From Conexibacter sp. CPCC 206217 (GTDB taxonomy: Bacteria; Actinomycetota; Thermoleophilia; Solirubrobacterales; Solirubrobacteraceae): a stretch of 64,000 bases of DNA. The translations under genes were made by a program, and so were the position numbers. Under the pieces are notes generated by a model that did not search any database, was not told where the DNA came from, and worked only from the letters and a program-made list of their open reading frames with translations. Location: NCBI RefSeq assembly GCF_030646165.1, contig NZ_JAUTDO010000016.1, positions 1-64,000 of the forward strand, given 5' to 3'. Below, in pieces: positions 54,554 through 64,000 of the stretch. How positions within the stretch are numbered: the stretch's first letter is position 1; the number at the start of each line of letters is the position of its first letter.

Positions 54554-56539
54554 CTACCAGTGCACGCCTCTCATCAGGTGTGCCAGCGCGACCTGCTCGG
54601 TCGAGGCGTGCTCGCCCGGATCGACCGCGCCCTTCGAGGCCGCCGAGTCGGGGAAGACCTTGTAGGCCATGTGCAGTATCTGGTCGACCGCCTTCGGCGC
54701 GAGCGCGTAGGCGACCTCGCCGAACGTCCCCAGCCGCGTGTTGATCTGCTTCGGCTTGGAGCGGATCGCCTCGCAGATCAGGTCGGCCGCCTCGTCCGGC
54801 GAGATCGTCGGGAACGAGTCGTAGATTCTCGTCGGCGCGATCATCGCCGTGCGCACGAGCGGCATGTGGATCGTCGTGAAGGAGACGTTGTCGCCGATCG
54901 TCTCGGAGCCGACGACGCGCGTGAACGCGTCGAGCGCCGCCTTCGACGCGACGTAGGCGGAGAAGCGCGGCGGGTTCGTCTGCACGCCGATCGACGAGAC
55001 GTTGACGATGTGGCCGACTCTGCGCTCGCGCATGTGCGGCAGCAGCTGGATGATCAGCTTGATCGTGCCGAGGTAGTTGAGCTGGATCGTGCGCTCGAAG
55101 TCGTGGAAGCGGTCATACGACAGCGCGATCGAGCGCCGGATCGAGCGCCCGGCGTTGTTGACGAGCACGTCGACCGCGGGATGGTCGGCGAAGATCCGCT
55201 CCGTCAGCTGCTCGATCGCGGCCGTGTCGGAGAGGTCGGCGGTGTAGACGTACGCCGTCCCGCCGAGCGCCTCGATCTCGTTCTTGGTCTCCTCGAGCTT
55301 GTCGGCGCTGCGCGCGACCAGCAGCGGGATCCCGCCCGCGCGCGCGATCTTCAGCGCCGCCGCGCGGCCGATGCCGCTGGAGGCGCCGGTGATGATCACC
55401 GTCTTGCCGTTGACGGCGCCCTCGAACGAGTGGTCTCTGTAGAGGTCCGGGTCGAGGTTGCGCTCCCAGTAGTCCCACAGCTTCGTCGCGTACGACGACA
55501 GCGGCGGCACCTCGATCCCGCTGCCCTCCAGCGCCCGCTCCGTGTCGCGCGTGTCGAACTGCGCGGTCAGCGCGATGTGGTCGACGATCTCGTCCGGGAT
55601 CCCGTAGTCGGCGAGGAGGCTTCTGCGCACGCCCTTCGCCGCCGGCAGCTTCATCAGCATCGAGATCGTGCCCTTCGGCAGCGCCTGCGTCAGACGACGG
55701 TCGATCCGGATCGTCAGCTGCGGCGCGTGCGCGGCGCGCGCGAACTCGTTCATCGCCTCGCCGGAGCGCAGCGGGCGCGGGTCGGCGAGGTGGAACGCCT
55801 GGCCGTCGAGGTCGGGCTGGTGGGCGATGTGGTCGATCGCGGCGGCGACGAAGTCGACCGGCACGATGTTCGTGTAGCCCAGCTCCGGCCCGACGAGCGG
55901 GAACCACTGCGGCAGCATGCTGCGCAGCTTCTGGATCGCCTTGAAGAAGTAGTACGGGCCGTCGACCTTGTCCATCTCGCCGGTCTGCGAGTGACCGACG
56001 ACGACCGCGGGCCGGTAGACGCGCCAGCCCATTCTCGTCTGCGTGCGCGCGAGCCGCTCGGACTCGAACTTCGAACGGTGGTACGGGTGGTCGAGCTTCT
56101 GCCCCTCGTCGAACATGTCCTCGCGGAAGAGGCCCTTGAATCTGCCGGCCGCGGCGATCGAGGAGATGTGGTGGAAGGTGCCGGCGTCGAGCGCGTTGGC
56201 GAGTGCAATCGCGTGGCGGGTGCCGTCGACGTTGGCGACGCGGTTGTGCTCCTCGCCCGCGGTCATGTCGTAGATCGCGGCGAGGTGGAAGAAGTGGTCG
56301 ACCGAGCCGTTCAGCTCGGCGATCCGCTCGTCGGGGAGACCGAGGTTCGGCAGCGCGAGGTCGCCGATGACCGGTCTCACGCGCTCACCGCCTTCGAGCC
56401 GGTCGACCTGCGCGGCCAGCTTGTCGACCGATCCGGCCCGCACGAGCACGTAGACGTCGTCGACGCCGTCGCGTTCGAGCAGACGCTCGATCAGATGCCG
56501 GCCGATCAGACCGGTACCGCCGGTCACGAAGTAGTTCAT
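54554..56539 (-). CDS. fused acyl-reductase/epimerase-like and SDR protein
   Basis: This 661-residue two-domain oxidoreductase carries an N-terminal extended-SDR/thioester-reductase-like module (TGGTGLIG at about residues 6-13, HRSKFESERLAR with YHRSK) and a linker. A C-terminal classical SDR domain follows (TGASSGIG at about 385, LVNNAGRS, YVASK). This architecture resembles mycobacterial fatty acyl-CoA reductases such as Rv3391, which make fatty alcohols for waxes. Actual substrate is unproven. GGAGG precedes the ATG, and TATAGG lies upstream. Confidence 0.85.
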   Translation of the reverse strand: MNYFVTGGTGLIGRHLIERLLERDGVDDVYVLVRAGSVDKLAAQVDRLEGGERVRPVIGDLALPNLGLPDERIAELNGSVDHFFHLAAIYDMTAGEEHNRVANVDGTRHAIALANALDAGTFHHISSIAAAGRFKGLFREDMFDEGQKLDHPYHRSKFESERLARTQTRMGWRVYRPAVVVGHSQTGEMDKVDGPYYFFKAIQKLRSMLPQWFPLVGPELGYTNIVPVDFVAAAIDHIAHQPDLDGQAFHLADPRPLRSGEAMNEFARAAHAPQLTIRIDRRLTQALPKGTISMLMKLPAAKGVRRSLLADYGIPDEIVDHIALTAQFDTRDTERALEGSGIEVPPLSSYATKLWDYWERNLDPDLYRDHSFEGAVNGKTVIITGASSGIGRAAALKIARAGGIPLLVARSADKLEETKNEIEALGGTAYVYTADLSDTAAIEQLTERIFADHPAVDVLVNNAGRSIRRSIALSYDRFHDFERTIQLNYLGTIKLIIQLLPHMRERRVGHIVNVSSIGVQTNPPRFSAYVASKAALDAFTRVVGSETIGDNVSFTTIHMPLVRTAMIAPTRIYDSFPTISPDEAADLICEAIRSKPKQINTRLGTFGEVAYALAPKAVDQILHMAYKVFPDSAASKGAVDPGEHASTEQVALAHLMRGVHW

Positions 56540-56651
56540 CGGGCTCCTCCCTGGGTCGAGCCAACCCTATACCCGCGACGGGGCCGGAGCAGCGGTAGCC
56601 GACTGGAAGGAGGTGGGAGCGTGAAGAGGGGAGGGGGCGGGCGCGTACGCG

Positions 56652-56948
56652 CTACCAGCCGCCCGTCCACTCTCTGGTGCCCGCGCGGGCCTTGACGGCG
56701 GCCTTGCGCGCATCTCTGCGCTTGTCGAGGCGCCACTGCACCATGCTGAGCACGAAGATCAGCAACGGGAAGAACGCGATCACGATGAAGCCGGCGTTCG
56801 TGACGACTCTGTCGTCGGTCTCGCCGTAGAGGCCCTGGCCCGAGACGCCGCCGTGGTCTATCGACGCCAGCGCCATCGGCGCCGTCATCAGCAGGACGAA
56901 GCTCGTCGCGACGAGCGTGGTGAGCAGGCGTGTGGTCGTGCGCTTCAT
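56652..56948 (-). CDS. small membrane protein with signal peptide
   Basis: This 98-residue protein starts MKRTTTRLLTTLVATSFVLL, a signal peptide or first membrane helix, with an Ala-rich cleavage region (MALAS). A short Gly/Asp loop follows, then one strong helix FIVIAFFPLLIFVLSMVQW and a basic Arg/Lys tail. The family is not recognised. TATTGT on the reverse strand (56959..56964) lies 10 nt before the ATG. Confidence 0.7.
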   Translation of the reverse strand: MKRTTTRLLTTLVATSFVLLMTAPMALASIDHGGVSGQGLYGETDDRVVTNAGFIVIAFFPLLIFVLSMVQWRLDKRRDARKAAVKARAGTREWTGGW

Positions 56949-57038
56949 GAGGCCGCGAACAATAACGGACCAGGTCCCGGACGTGCCCCGACGCGGCCTC
57001 GCCGCCCGCTTGCCCGCGTCCACCTACCATGAGGGGCG

Positions 57039-59024
<1,986 letters not shown>

Positions 59025-59149
59025 GCACGGTCACGGCGGGGCGCGTGAACACGCTTCAGGCCGCGTCGATGCGCCTGGTTCACCGGGCGGTCACGACTTC
59101 ATCACACGCGTAACACACGTTCACGATCGGGCGCCCTTACCGTCGCGCC

Positions 59150-60112
59150 ATGAGCGACGTCACGATCGACCGCCCGCGTACGCCAGCGCGTCTCGCGAGC
59201 CCCTCGGGCCAGCGCCCGCTCGGTGGTCGGCTCGGTCTCGACGTCCCGCGTGAGACGTGGCCGACCGCTCCCGAGCTGAAGCGCCTGGAGGCCTGCGGCT
59301 ACAGCTGGACGCAGCTGCACGCGCCGCCGGTCGAGATGCTCGCGGACGCGCTCACCGCCCGCAGGTACGCGGACTGCCTGCGCGCGGTGCTCGCACCGAC
59401 CGGGCTGCGCGTCGTGCTGCACGCGCCGGACGCGCTGCAGCTCGGCAGCACGCTGCACGACCGCGCGTTCGCGGGGCTGCTCGACTGCGCCGTCGCGATC
59501 GGCGCGGAGATCGTCGTGTACCACCCGGCGCCGGCTGGCTCCGCGGCCTCCGCCGCCGACTCGCCCGCGGCCGACCTCGCTGGCACGGCCGACGACCCCG
59601 CCTGGCTCGCCGAAGAGGCCGCCCTGCGCCGCTTCGCCGCGCTGGCCGAGCGCACCGGCATGCTGCTGGCGGTCGAGAACCTCGCGCCGGCCTACCCGGT
59701 GCCGTCCGCTCGGCGCGAGCCCGGCCACGCGCCGCTGCACGTCCGCGATCTGGTGCGCCGCGTCGACTCGCCGGCCGTGGGGATGGCGTTCGACCTCGGT
59801 CACGCGCACGTGACCGCTCAGCTCGACGGACTCGCGCTCGTCGACGTGCTGGCGTCCGCGATCGACGAGGTCGTGCTGTTCCACGTGCACGACAACCTCG
59901 GCGCCGGTCGCGGCGCCGACACGCCGCCAGGGATCCCGCCGCTGCGGCTGGACCTGCACATGCCGCCGGGTCGAGGCACGCTGCCGTGGCGCGTGCTCGC
60001 GCCGCTGCTGCGCGCGCACACCGCGCCGCTGCTGATGGAGATCGCGCCCGGGCATCGCCCCGAGCCGCTGCGGCTGGCAACCGTCAGCGCCGAGTTGCTG
60101 ACGCGCAGTTGA
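59150..60112 (+). CDS. sugar-phosphate isomerase/AP2Ec TIM-barrel family protein
   Basis: This 320-residue protein resembles the xylose-isomerase-like TIM barrels. Metal-binding positions are plausible at VVLHAP, VVYHPAP, LLAVENLAP, MAFDLGHAH, LFHVHDN and LLMEIAPG. These enzymes epimerise sugars or cleave abasic DNA (endonuclease IV); the histidine/glutamate set here favours an isomerase-type metal site, but substrate is unknown. TACCGT (59138..59143) lies 6 nt before the ATG. phoU follows 16 nt downstream, so they may share a transcript. Confidence 0.82.
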   Translation: MSDVTIDRPRTPARLASPSGQRPLGGRLGLDVPRETWPTAPELKRLEACGYSWTQLHAPPVEMLADALTARRYADCLRAVLAPTGLRVVLHAPDALQLGSTLHDRAFAGLLDCAVAIGAEIVVYHPAPAGSAASAADSPAADLAGTADDPAWLAEEAALRRFAALAERTGMLLAVENLAPAYPVPSARREPGHAPLHVRDLVRRVDSPAVGMAFDLGHAHVTAQLDGLALVDVLASAIDEVVLFHVHDNLGAGRGADTPPGIPPLRLDLHMPPGRGTLPWRVLAPLLRAHTAPLLMEIAPGHRPEPLRLATVSAELLTRS

Positions 60113-60128
60113 GCGCGGGAATAGGAAC

Positions 60129-60827
60129 ATGACCATGCACATGGTTCAGATGCGCCAGGAGTACCGCGACCAGCTCGCGCAGATCGAGCATCAGACGCTC
60201 GAAGGGCTCGACATGGTCGTCGAGGCGCTGGATCGCGCGCTGGAGGCGCTGATGGAGCGCGACGTCGAGCTCGCGAGCGTGGTCGTCGCCGACGACGACC
60301 GCATCGACGGGCGCTATCTGGAGACGCACCAGGCGATCCTGTCGCTGCTGGCGCTCCAGGCGCCGGTCGCCGGCGACCTGCGCGTCGTCGCCGCGCTGCT
60401 GCACGTGATCCGCCACATCGAGCGGATGGGCGACCAGTGCGTGACGATCGCGAAGCTCGTCCCGCTCGACGGACGCGAGCCGGAGACCGATCGCCAGCTG
60501 CTGAGCCACATCGCGAGGATGGGTGCGCATGTGCGCGCGCAGACGCTGCAGTGCAAGCGTGCGTTCTCCGCGCGCGAGGTGCCGCTGGCGGAGGAGCTGG
60601 TGCTGCTCGACCGCGACGTCAACGCGCTCAACCGTGAGATCTTCACCCGCGCCGTCGCGATCGGCGACGACCCGGACCTGCGCGAGTGGGCGATGCACAT
60701 GACGCTCGTGGCGCGCTGCCTCGAGCGGATCGGCGACAACGCGGTCGACATCGGCGAGCAGACCGCCTTCGTCGTGACGGGCCTGTTCCGCGAGTTCTCC
60801 GACGCGTCGCACGTCCGGCTCGACTGA
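60129..60827 (+). CDS. phoU: phosphate transport system regulator PhoU
   Basis: This 232-residue all-helical protein has two PhoU repeats, each with the metal-binding pattern: ASVVVADDDRIDG with LLHVIRHIERMGDQC, and VLLDRDVNALN with VARCLERIGDNAVDIGEQT. PhoU restrains the Pst transporter and the PhoR kinase in high phosphate. A pst cluster is not present in the window. The next gene encodes an OmpR-type response regulator, a usual PhoU partner. Confidence 0.95.
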   Translation: MTMHMVQMRQEYRDQLAQIEHQTLEGLDMVVEALDRALEALMERDVELASVVVADDDRIDGRYLETHQAILSLLALQAPVAGDLRVVAALLHVIRHIERMGDQCVTIAKLVPLDGREPETDRQLLSHIARMGAHVRAQTLQCKRAFSAREVPLAEELVLLDRDVNALNREIFTRAVAIGDDPDLREWAMHMTLVARCLERIGDNAVDIGEQTAFVVTGLFREFSDASHVRLD

Positions 60828-60834
60828 CCGACCT

Positions 60835-60912
60835 GCGTTCCGCGTTCCGGTTCGCCGGGCGCGCGCGAACTGCGTTCCGGGGTTCAGGGTCGCTTCTGAC
60901 GGGTCGTTCCGG
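60835..60912. promoter_or_regulatory. clustered GCGTTCCG repeats between phoU and the response regulator
   Basis: GCGTTCCG occurs at 60835..60842, 60842..60849 and 60872..60879, and a related TCGTTCCGG at 60904..60912. Some neighbouring units (CGGTTCGCCGG, GGGTTCAGGG) resemble the GGTTCACC direct repeats of actinobacterial PHO boxes. They may be binding sites for the downstream regulator; this is inference. Confidence 0.35.
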
Positions 60913-61000
60913 ATTCTTGGCCCGTGGATGTGAACGGGTTGTTACCGCGCCAGGACCGGTACCTCCCACGTCGCCCCCGGGGGCTAGAATCCCAGCCACC

Positions 61001-61855
61001 ATGAACACGGCTTACACCGCGGGTGTGACTTCCCCCCAAGATGAGTCACACGCCCCGGGGTCGCGGACGGCCCCCCTTCGCCTCGCCATCATCGACGGCG
61101 ACAGTGGTTTCCTTCAGGTGGTCGAGAAGCGCGTGCGAGCGCGTGGTTGGCAGCAGCGGATCCTGACCGGCGCGGTGCCGGTGGACGAGCTGGTGTCGAT
61201 GCGTCTCGGCGCGCTCGTGATCGACCTCGCGGTGCTCGGGGCGCCCGGCTGGGCGTATCTCGAACAGGTCTGCGCGGCGCTGCCGGCGCTGCCGGTGATC
61301 GTCTGCACCGGACCATCGACCGTCGCCCAGCGCGTGCGCGCGCTGCGGATCGGCGCCGACGACTGGCTCGGCAAGCCGTGTCACCCGGAGGAGCTCGTCG
61401 CCCGCATCGAGGCGATCGTGCGCCGTGGCCGTCTGGCCTCGCCGCCGGTCGAGCGCCCGGTGGTGGAGGCCGGCGAGATCTCGATCCGCCCGGATCAGTT
61501 CCAGGCCTTCGTCGGCTCGCGCAGCCTCGACCTCACGCGGCGCGAGTTCGAGTTGATCCGCCTGCTCGCCGGCAACGCCGGCCAGGTGCTCGAGCGCGAG
61601 GCGATCTACCAGCGCGTGTGGGGCTACGCGATGGCCCACGGCGACCGCTCGGTCGACGTGTTCGTGCGCAAGCTGCGTCAGAAGCTGGAGCGCGCCTCAC
61701 CGCAGTGGCGCTACATCCACACGCACTTCGGCGTCGGCTACCGCTTCGCTCCCGAGGCCGCCGACGGCGCGCCGTCGGAGGACGAGAGCGCGGTCGCTCC
61801 GATCGCCCGCGAGCAGGCGCTCGCCGGCGACAACAGCTTCGCCTCGATCGGCTGA
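61001..61855 (+). CDS. OmpR/PhoB-family response regulator
   Basis: This 284-residue protein has a receiver domain (about residues 25-145) with acidic cluster IIDGDSG, phospho-acceptor Asp in LVIDLAVLG and the conserved Lys in GKPCHPEEL. A winged-helix Trans_reg_C domain follows (about 160-255) with LTRREFELIRLLA, YQRVWGY, RSVDVFVRKLRQKLE and GVGYRF. Adjacent phoU suggests a PhoP/PhoB role in phosphate sensing, but no cognate kinase is present. A TAGAAT -10 (60985..60990) is 10 nt before the ATG. The C-terminal 25 residues are a non-conserved tail. Confidence 0.9.
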   Translation: MNTAYTAGVTSPQDESHAPGSRTAPLRLAIIDGDSGFLQVVEKRVRARGWQQRILTGAVPVDELVSMRLGALVIDLAVLGAPGWAYLEQVCAALPALPVIVCTGPSTVAQRVRALRIGADDWLGKPCHPEELVARIEAIVRRGRLASPPVERPVVEAGEISIRPDQFQAFVGSRSLDLTRREFELIRLLAGNAGQVLEREAIYQRVWGYAMAHGDRSVDVFVRKLRQKLERASPQWRYIHTHFGVGYRFAPEAADGAPSEDESAVAPIAREQALAGDNSFASIG

Positions 61856-61910
61856 CGCACTCCCTTGCGCGGCGTGCGCGGGCTCGTCCCGCAGCGCGCC
61901 GCCGGACGTT

Positions 61911-61933
61911 CGCGCCGGGTTGTCCCCGGCGCG
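61911..61933 (+). terminator. hairpin after the response-regulator gene
   Basis: A perfect 9-bp stem CGCGCCGGG/CCCGGCGCG (61911..61919 with 61925..61933) with a 5-nt loop lies 56 nt after the stop and 29 nt before the next gene. Confidence 0.55.
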
Positions 61934-61961
61934 ACCGCGAGTGTGCTGCAATAGGTCGTAG

Positions 61962-62315
61962 ATGACCCAGACCGTCCGCAACGTCGTGATCATCCTGGTG
62001 CTGGGCGCCGCCGTTATGCTGGTGCCCGGCGGCGGCCGCGCGAGCGACGCGATCCTGCAGACGCTCGTGATCGTGATGCTGGCCGCGCTGGCGTATCTGG
62101 CGATCAGGCTGTACCGCGAGCGGCGCGTCGAGCTCTACGGCCTCGGCGATCGCAACCGCGCGATCCTCTACGGATCGGTCGCGCTGGCGACGTTCCTGCT
62201 GGTCGCGGCGGACCGCATGTGGGACACCGGCGCGGGCGTGATCGCCTGGTTCGTGCTCGTCTGCGTGCCGATCTACGGCGTTTACTACGTCTTCCGTGCC
62301 GCGCGCGAATACTGA
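61962..62315 (+). CDS. small polytopic membrane protein
   Basis: This 117-residue protein has four predicted hydrophobic segments: VVIILVLGAAVMLV, LQTLVIVMLAALAYLAIRLY, ILYGSVALATFLLVAA, and IAWFVLVCVPIYGVYYVF. A short basic loop containing RERRVELYGL joins the second and third. The family is not recognised. Its end overlaps the AraC gene by 20 nt, suggesting co-transcription. Confidence 0.7.
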   Translation: MTQTVRNVVIILVLGAAVMLVPGGGRASDAILQTLVIVMLAALAYLAIRLYRERRVELYGLGDRNRAILYGSVALATFLLVAADRMWDTGAGVIAWFVLVCVPIYGVYYVFRAAREY

Positions 62316-63132
62316 CGCGCCCGTCCCGCCGACCGCTCGCTCCGACTATCGCGAGGCGCCACCGCGCGCCGAGCTGCACGACCTGATCGCCTGCCGCTGG
62401 CAGCAGCAGATCCGCGCAGACCACACGCAGCGCGTCGTCCCAGACGGCTGCATCGACCTGATCTGGCTGGCCGGCCGGCAGCTGATCGTCGCCGGCCCGG
62501 CGACCGGCGCGGTGCTGGCGCCGTTGCCCGCCGGCACGGTGACGCTCGGCGTCCGCTTCGCGCCGGGCGCGGGCGCCGCGCTCGCCGGGATCCCCCTGAG
62601 CGAGCTGCGCGACCGCAACGTCGCGCTGAGCGAGCTGTGGGGAGCCGACGCCGCCGAGCGCCTCGCGGATCGGCTGGCGGAGATGGGGGAGATGGGAGCG
62701 CTGGGTGCGGTCGACGCGCAGCTCGACCTGCTCGAACAGGCGGTGCTGGCGCGGCGCGCTGAGGCCGCGTCCGCCGATCGACTCGTGGTGGCGGCGGCGG
62801 CGATCGCGCACGAGCGGACGCGCGTGGGTGAGCTGAGCGATGCGCTCGGCGTCAGCGAGCGGCAGTTGCTGCGGCGGTTCAGAGCGGCTGTCGGCTACGG
62901 ACCGAAGACGCTCGCGCGCGTGCTGCGGTTCCAGCGGTTCCTGACGGCGGCATGGGCCGAGCCGGAGCCGATGCGAAGCGAGCACAGCGATCGGCGAACA
63001 GACGGCGACGCCGGCACCCTCGGCTTGGCACGCATCGCCCTCGACGTCGGCTACGCCGACCAGGCGCACCTCTCGCGCGAATGCCGGCGTCTGGCGGGCG
63101 TCTCGCCGCGCCGCCTGCTGGCCGGCGGTTGA
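62296..63132 (+). CDS. AraC-family transcriptional regulator
   Basis: This 278-residue protein has an N-terminal sensor region (about residues 1-140) with VVPDGCIDLIWLAG and a PAG...GVRFAPGAG motif, typical of a bacterial AraC subgroup with a DUF6597-like domain. The C-terminal AraC HTH (about 165-275) has VGELSDALGVSERQLLRRFRAAVGYGPKTLARV and IALDVGYADQAHLSRECRRLAGVSPRRLL. Ligand and targets are unknown. GTG start at 62296 overlaps the small membrane protein gene. Confidence 0.88.
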   Translation: MPRANTDAPVPPTARSDYREAPPRAELHDLIACRWQQQIRADHTQRVVPDGCIDLIWLAGRQLIVAGPATGAVLAPLPAGTVTLGVRFAPGAGAALAGIPLSELRDRNVALSELWGADAAERLADRLAEMGEMGALGAVDAQLDLLEQAVLARRAEAASADRLVVAAAAIAHERTRVGELSDALGVSERQLLRRFRAAVGYGPKTLARVLRFQRFLTAAWAEPEPMRSEHSDRRTDGDAGTLGLARIALDVGYADQAHLSRECRRLAGVSPRRLLAGG

Positions 63133-63134
63133 CC

Positions 63135-63203
63135 CGCGCCCGCGCAGGACCGCAGGGCTACCACCGCTCTACGACAGTGGCCCTGCGGTCCCCCGCGGGC
63201 GCG
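63135..63203 (+). terminator. large composite hairpin after the AraC gene
   Basis: Outer 10-bp arms (63135..63144 with 63194..63203), an 11-bp middle stem (63147..63157 with 63181..63191) and an inner 4-bp CCAC/GTGG stack into one 69-nt hairpin starting 3 nt after the stop. It probably ends the AraC transcript; no T-run follows. Confidence 0.6.
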
Positions 63204-63330
63204 ATCTCGCGCAGCTTCGCATCGAACGCGCGCGCCGCTCGCGCGAGTGGCGACGATGCGCGCGCATCTGCGCAGAATCGTCACACTCGCGTCTAGATCC
63301 TCCACAGGGGTGGCTGGGACGGTGATCGGC

Positions 63331-63672
63331 ATGTCACCTCTCCGCTCCGACGATGGCCAGGCGACGGTCGAACTGGTCGCGCTGCTGCCCTGCGTCGGGC
63401 TCGTGATCGCACTGCTGTGGCAGGTCGCGCTCGCGGGCTCGGCGGTCTGGTTCTCCGGCGGCGCCGCGCGCGCCGCAGCCCGGGCCGACGCCGTCGGCGG
63501 CGACGCGCTGCGCGCTGCCCGCGGCGTCCTGCCGGGAAAGCTGGAACACGACCTGCGCATCCGCCGCGAAAGAGACGGCGGCATCGCCCTGATCGTGCAG
63601 ATCCCCTTCGTGCTCGGCGACGGCCAGCTCACGGCGATCACCACCCGCGCCCGGTTCGAGGACCAGAGATGA
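63331..63672 (+). CDS. TadE-like pilus/secretion protein
   Basis: This 113-residue protein has a short N-terminus, then a TadE-type motif GQATVELVALLPCVGLVIALLWQVAL (about residues 8-33): Glu precedes a hydrophobic helix, as in prepilins processed by TadV-like peptidases. The remainder is Ala/Arg-rich and may be surface-exposed. TadE/TadF proteins are minor pilins of tight-adherence machines. The stop overlaps the next gene's ATG (ATGA at 63669..63672). Confidence 0.82.
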   Translation: MSPLRSDDGQATVELVALLPCVGLVIALLWQVALAGSAVWFSGGAARAAARADAVGGDALRAARGVLPGKLEHDLRIRRERDGGIALIVQIPFVLGDGQLTAITTRARFEDQR

Positions 63673-64000
63673 CCGCCCGATTCGGTTGGCGCGGCGTTCT
63701 GGGCGCGCAGCGCGCCGGTGAACGCGGGCAGGCAGCCGTCGAGTTCGTCGCGCTGATGCCGCTGTTCGGCGTCGTCGCGCTCGCGATGCTGCAGGCGCTC
63801 GCTGCTGGTGCCGCGGCCGAGCTGGCCGACCATGCCGCGCAGAGCGGCGCTGTCGCGATTGCGCAGGGCCGCGACGGCGCTGCAGCCGCACGCGCTGCGG
63901 TGCCCGGTTGGGCGCGCGGACGGATCGACGTGTCGGTGCACGGCACGAAGGTCCGCGTCCGCCTCGACCCGCCGTCGTTGCTGCCTGGCCTCGGCGAGCG
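63669..64000 (+). CDS. second TadE-like protein (partial, runs off the window)
   Basis: The first 110 codons of a protein with GERGQAAVEFVALMPLFGVVALAML (about residues 17-41), a clear TadE/TadG-type prepilin N-terminus, are present with no stop before the window end. It overlaps the preceding TadE-like gene by 4 nt and is therefore translationally coupled. It probably belongs to a tight-adherence pilus operon continuing beyond the window. Confidence 0.8.
   Translation, partial: MTARFGWRGVLGAQRAGERGQAAVEFVALMPLFGVVALAMLQALAAGAAAELADHAAQSGAVAIAQGRDGAAAARAAVPGWARGRIDVSVHGTKVRVRLDPPSLLPGLGE

Overview
The window reads as chromosomal DNA of a very GC-rich actinobacterium. Four things place it near the Thermoleophilia/Solirubrobacterales (Conexibacter-like), which is an inference: the mycobacterium-like tmRNA tag ADSHEYALAA, the actinobacterial-type c-di-AMP riboswitch in front of an Rpf gene, many -10 hexamers placed directly before start codons, and striking use of the AGA arginine codon in an otherwise GC-rich codon set. 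No prophage, insertion sequence, CRISPR array, rRNA or tRNA gene was seen. The only stable RNA gene is tmRNA.

Layout: 0-3.6 kb is a sugar-nucleotide block (UDP-glucose dehydrogenase, NDP-sugar pyrophosphorylase, phosphoglucose/phosphomannose isomerase). 3.7-7 kb carries a MerR regulator and two adjacent S-adenosylhomocysteine hydrolase-type enzymes of different subfamilies. 7-10.7 kb has an Rrf2 regulator, a second pyrophosphorylase, CtaG, ComF and a short ribosome hibernation factor. 10.8-18.4 kb is housekeeping: secA, prfB, a basic amino-acid decarboxylase, nadC and nadA. 18.5-20.5 kb has a MarR regulator divergent from a SnoaL-like gene over a triple palindrome. 20.5-27.5 kb has an M16 peptidase, ftsE-ftsX, an S41 protease, RNase R and smpB. 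27.5-31 kb has a MarR/MFS efflux pair, an M50 protease and ssrA.

31-33.5 kb encodes a secreted collagen-like protein and a duplicated-domain lipoprotein. 33.6-39.8 kb is a catabolic locus: TetR, SDR, quinone-type reductase, acyl-CoA dehydrogenase and an APH-fold kinase, divergent from an Old Yellow Enzyme gene across a shared palindrome. The kinase plus dehydrogenase pair resembles LvaA/LvaC and mammalian ACAD10/11, which handle 4-hydroxyacyl-CoAs. 40-46 kb is rich in envelope proteins: a Pro-rich repeat protein, a FlgM-like protein, a matrixin-like protease, PepF and a riboswitch-controlled Rpf. 46-52 kb has Crp/Fnr, anti-sigma (GHKL), GNAT, DUF4389, an ABC-2 exporter and Ppx/GppA. 52-57 kb has a large pilin-like protein, an HD hydrolase and an acyl reductase/SDR fusion. 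57-64 kb has ABC-F, a TIM-barrel protein, PhoU with an OmpR-type regulator, a small membrane protein, AraC, and the start of a TadE-like pilus cluster that leaves the window.

Functional links: ftsEX, the S41 protease, rnr and smpB lie in one direction, with ssrA 3.1 kb further on, so division/cell-wall control is linked to ribosome rescue. SmpB, RNase R and tmRNA together make up trans-translation. SecA, CtpA, the M50 protease, Rpf and the pilin-like proteins serve the envelope. Most regulators sit divergent from, or first in, the operon they probably control, and four of them have visible palindromic operators.
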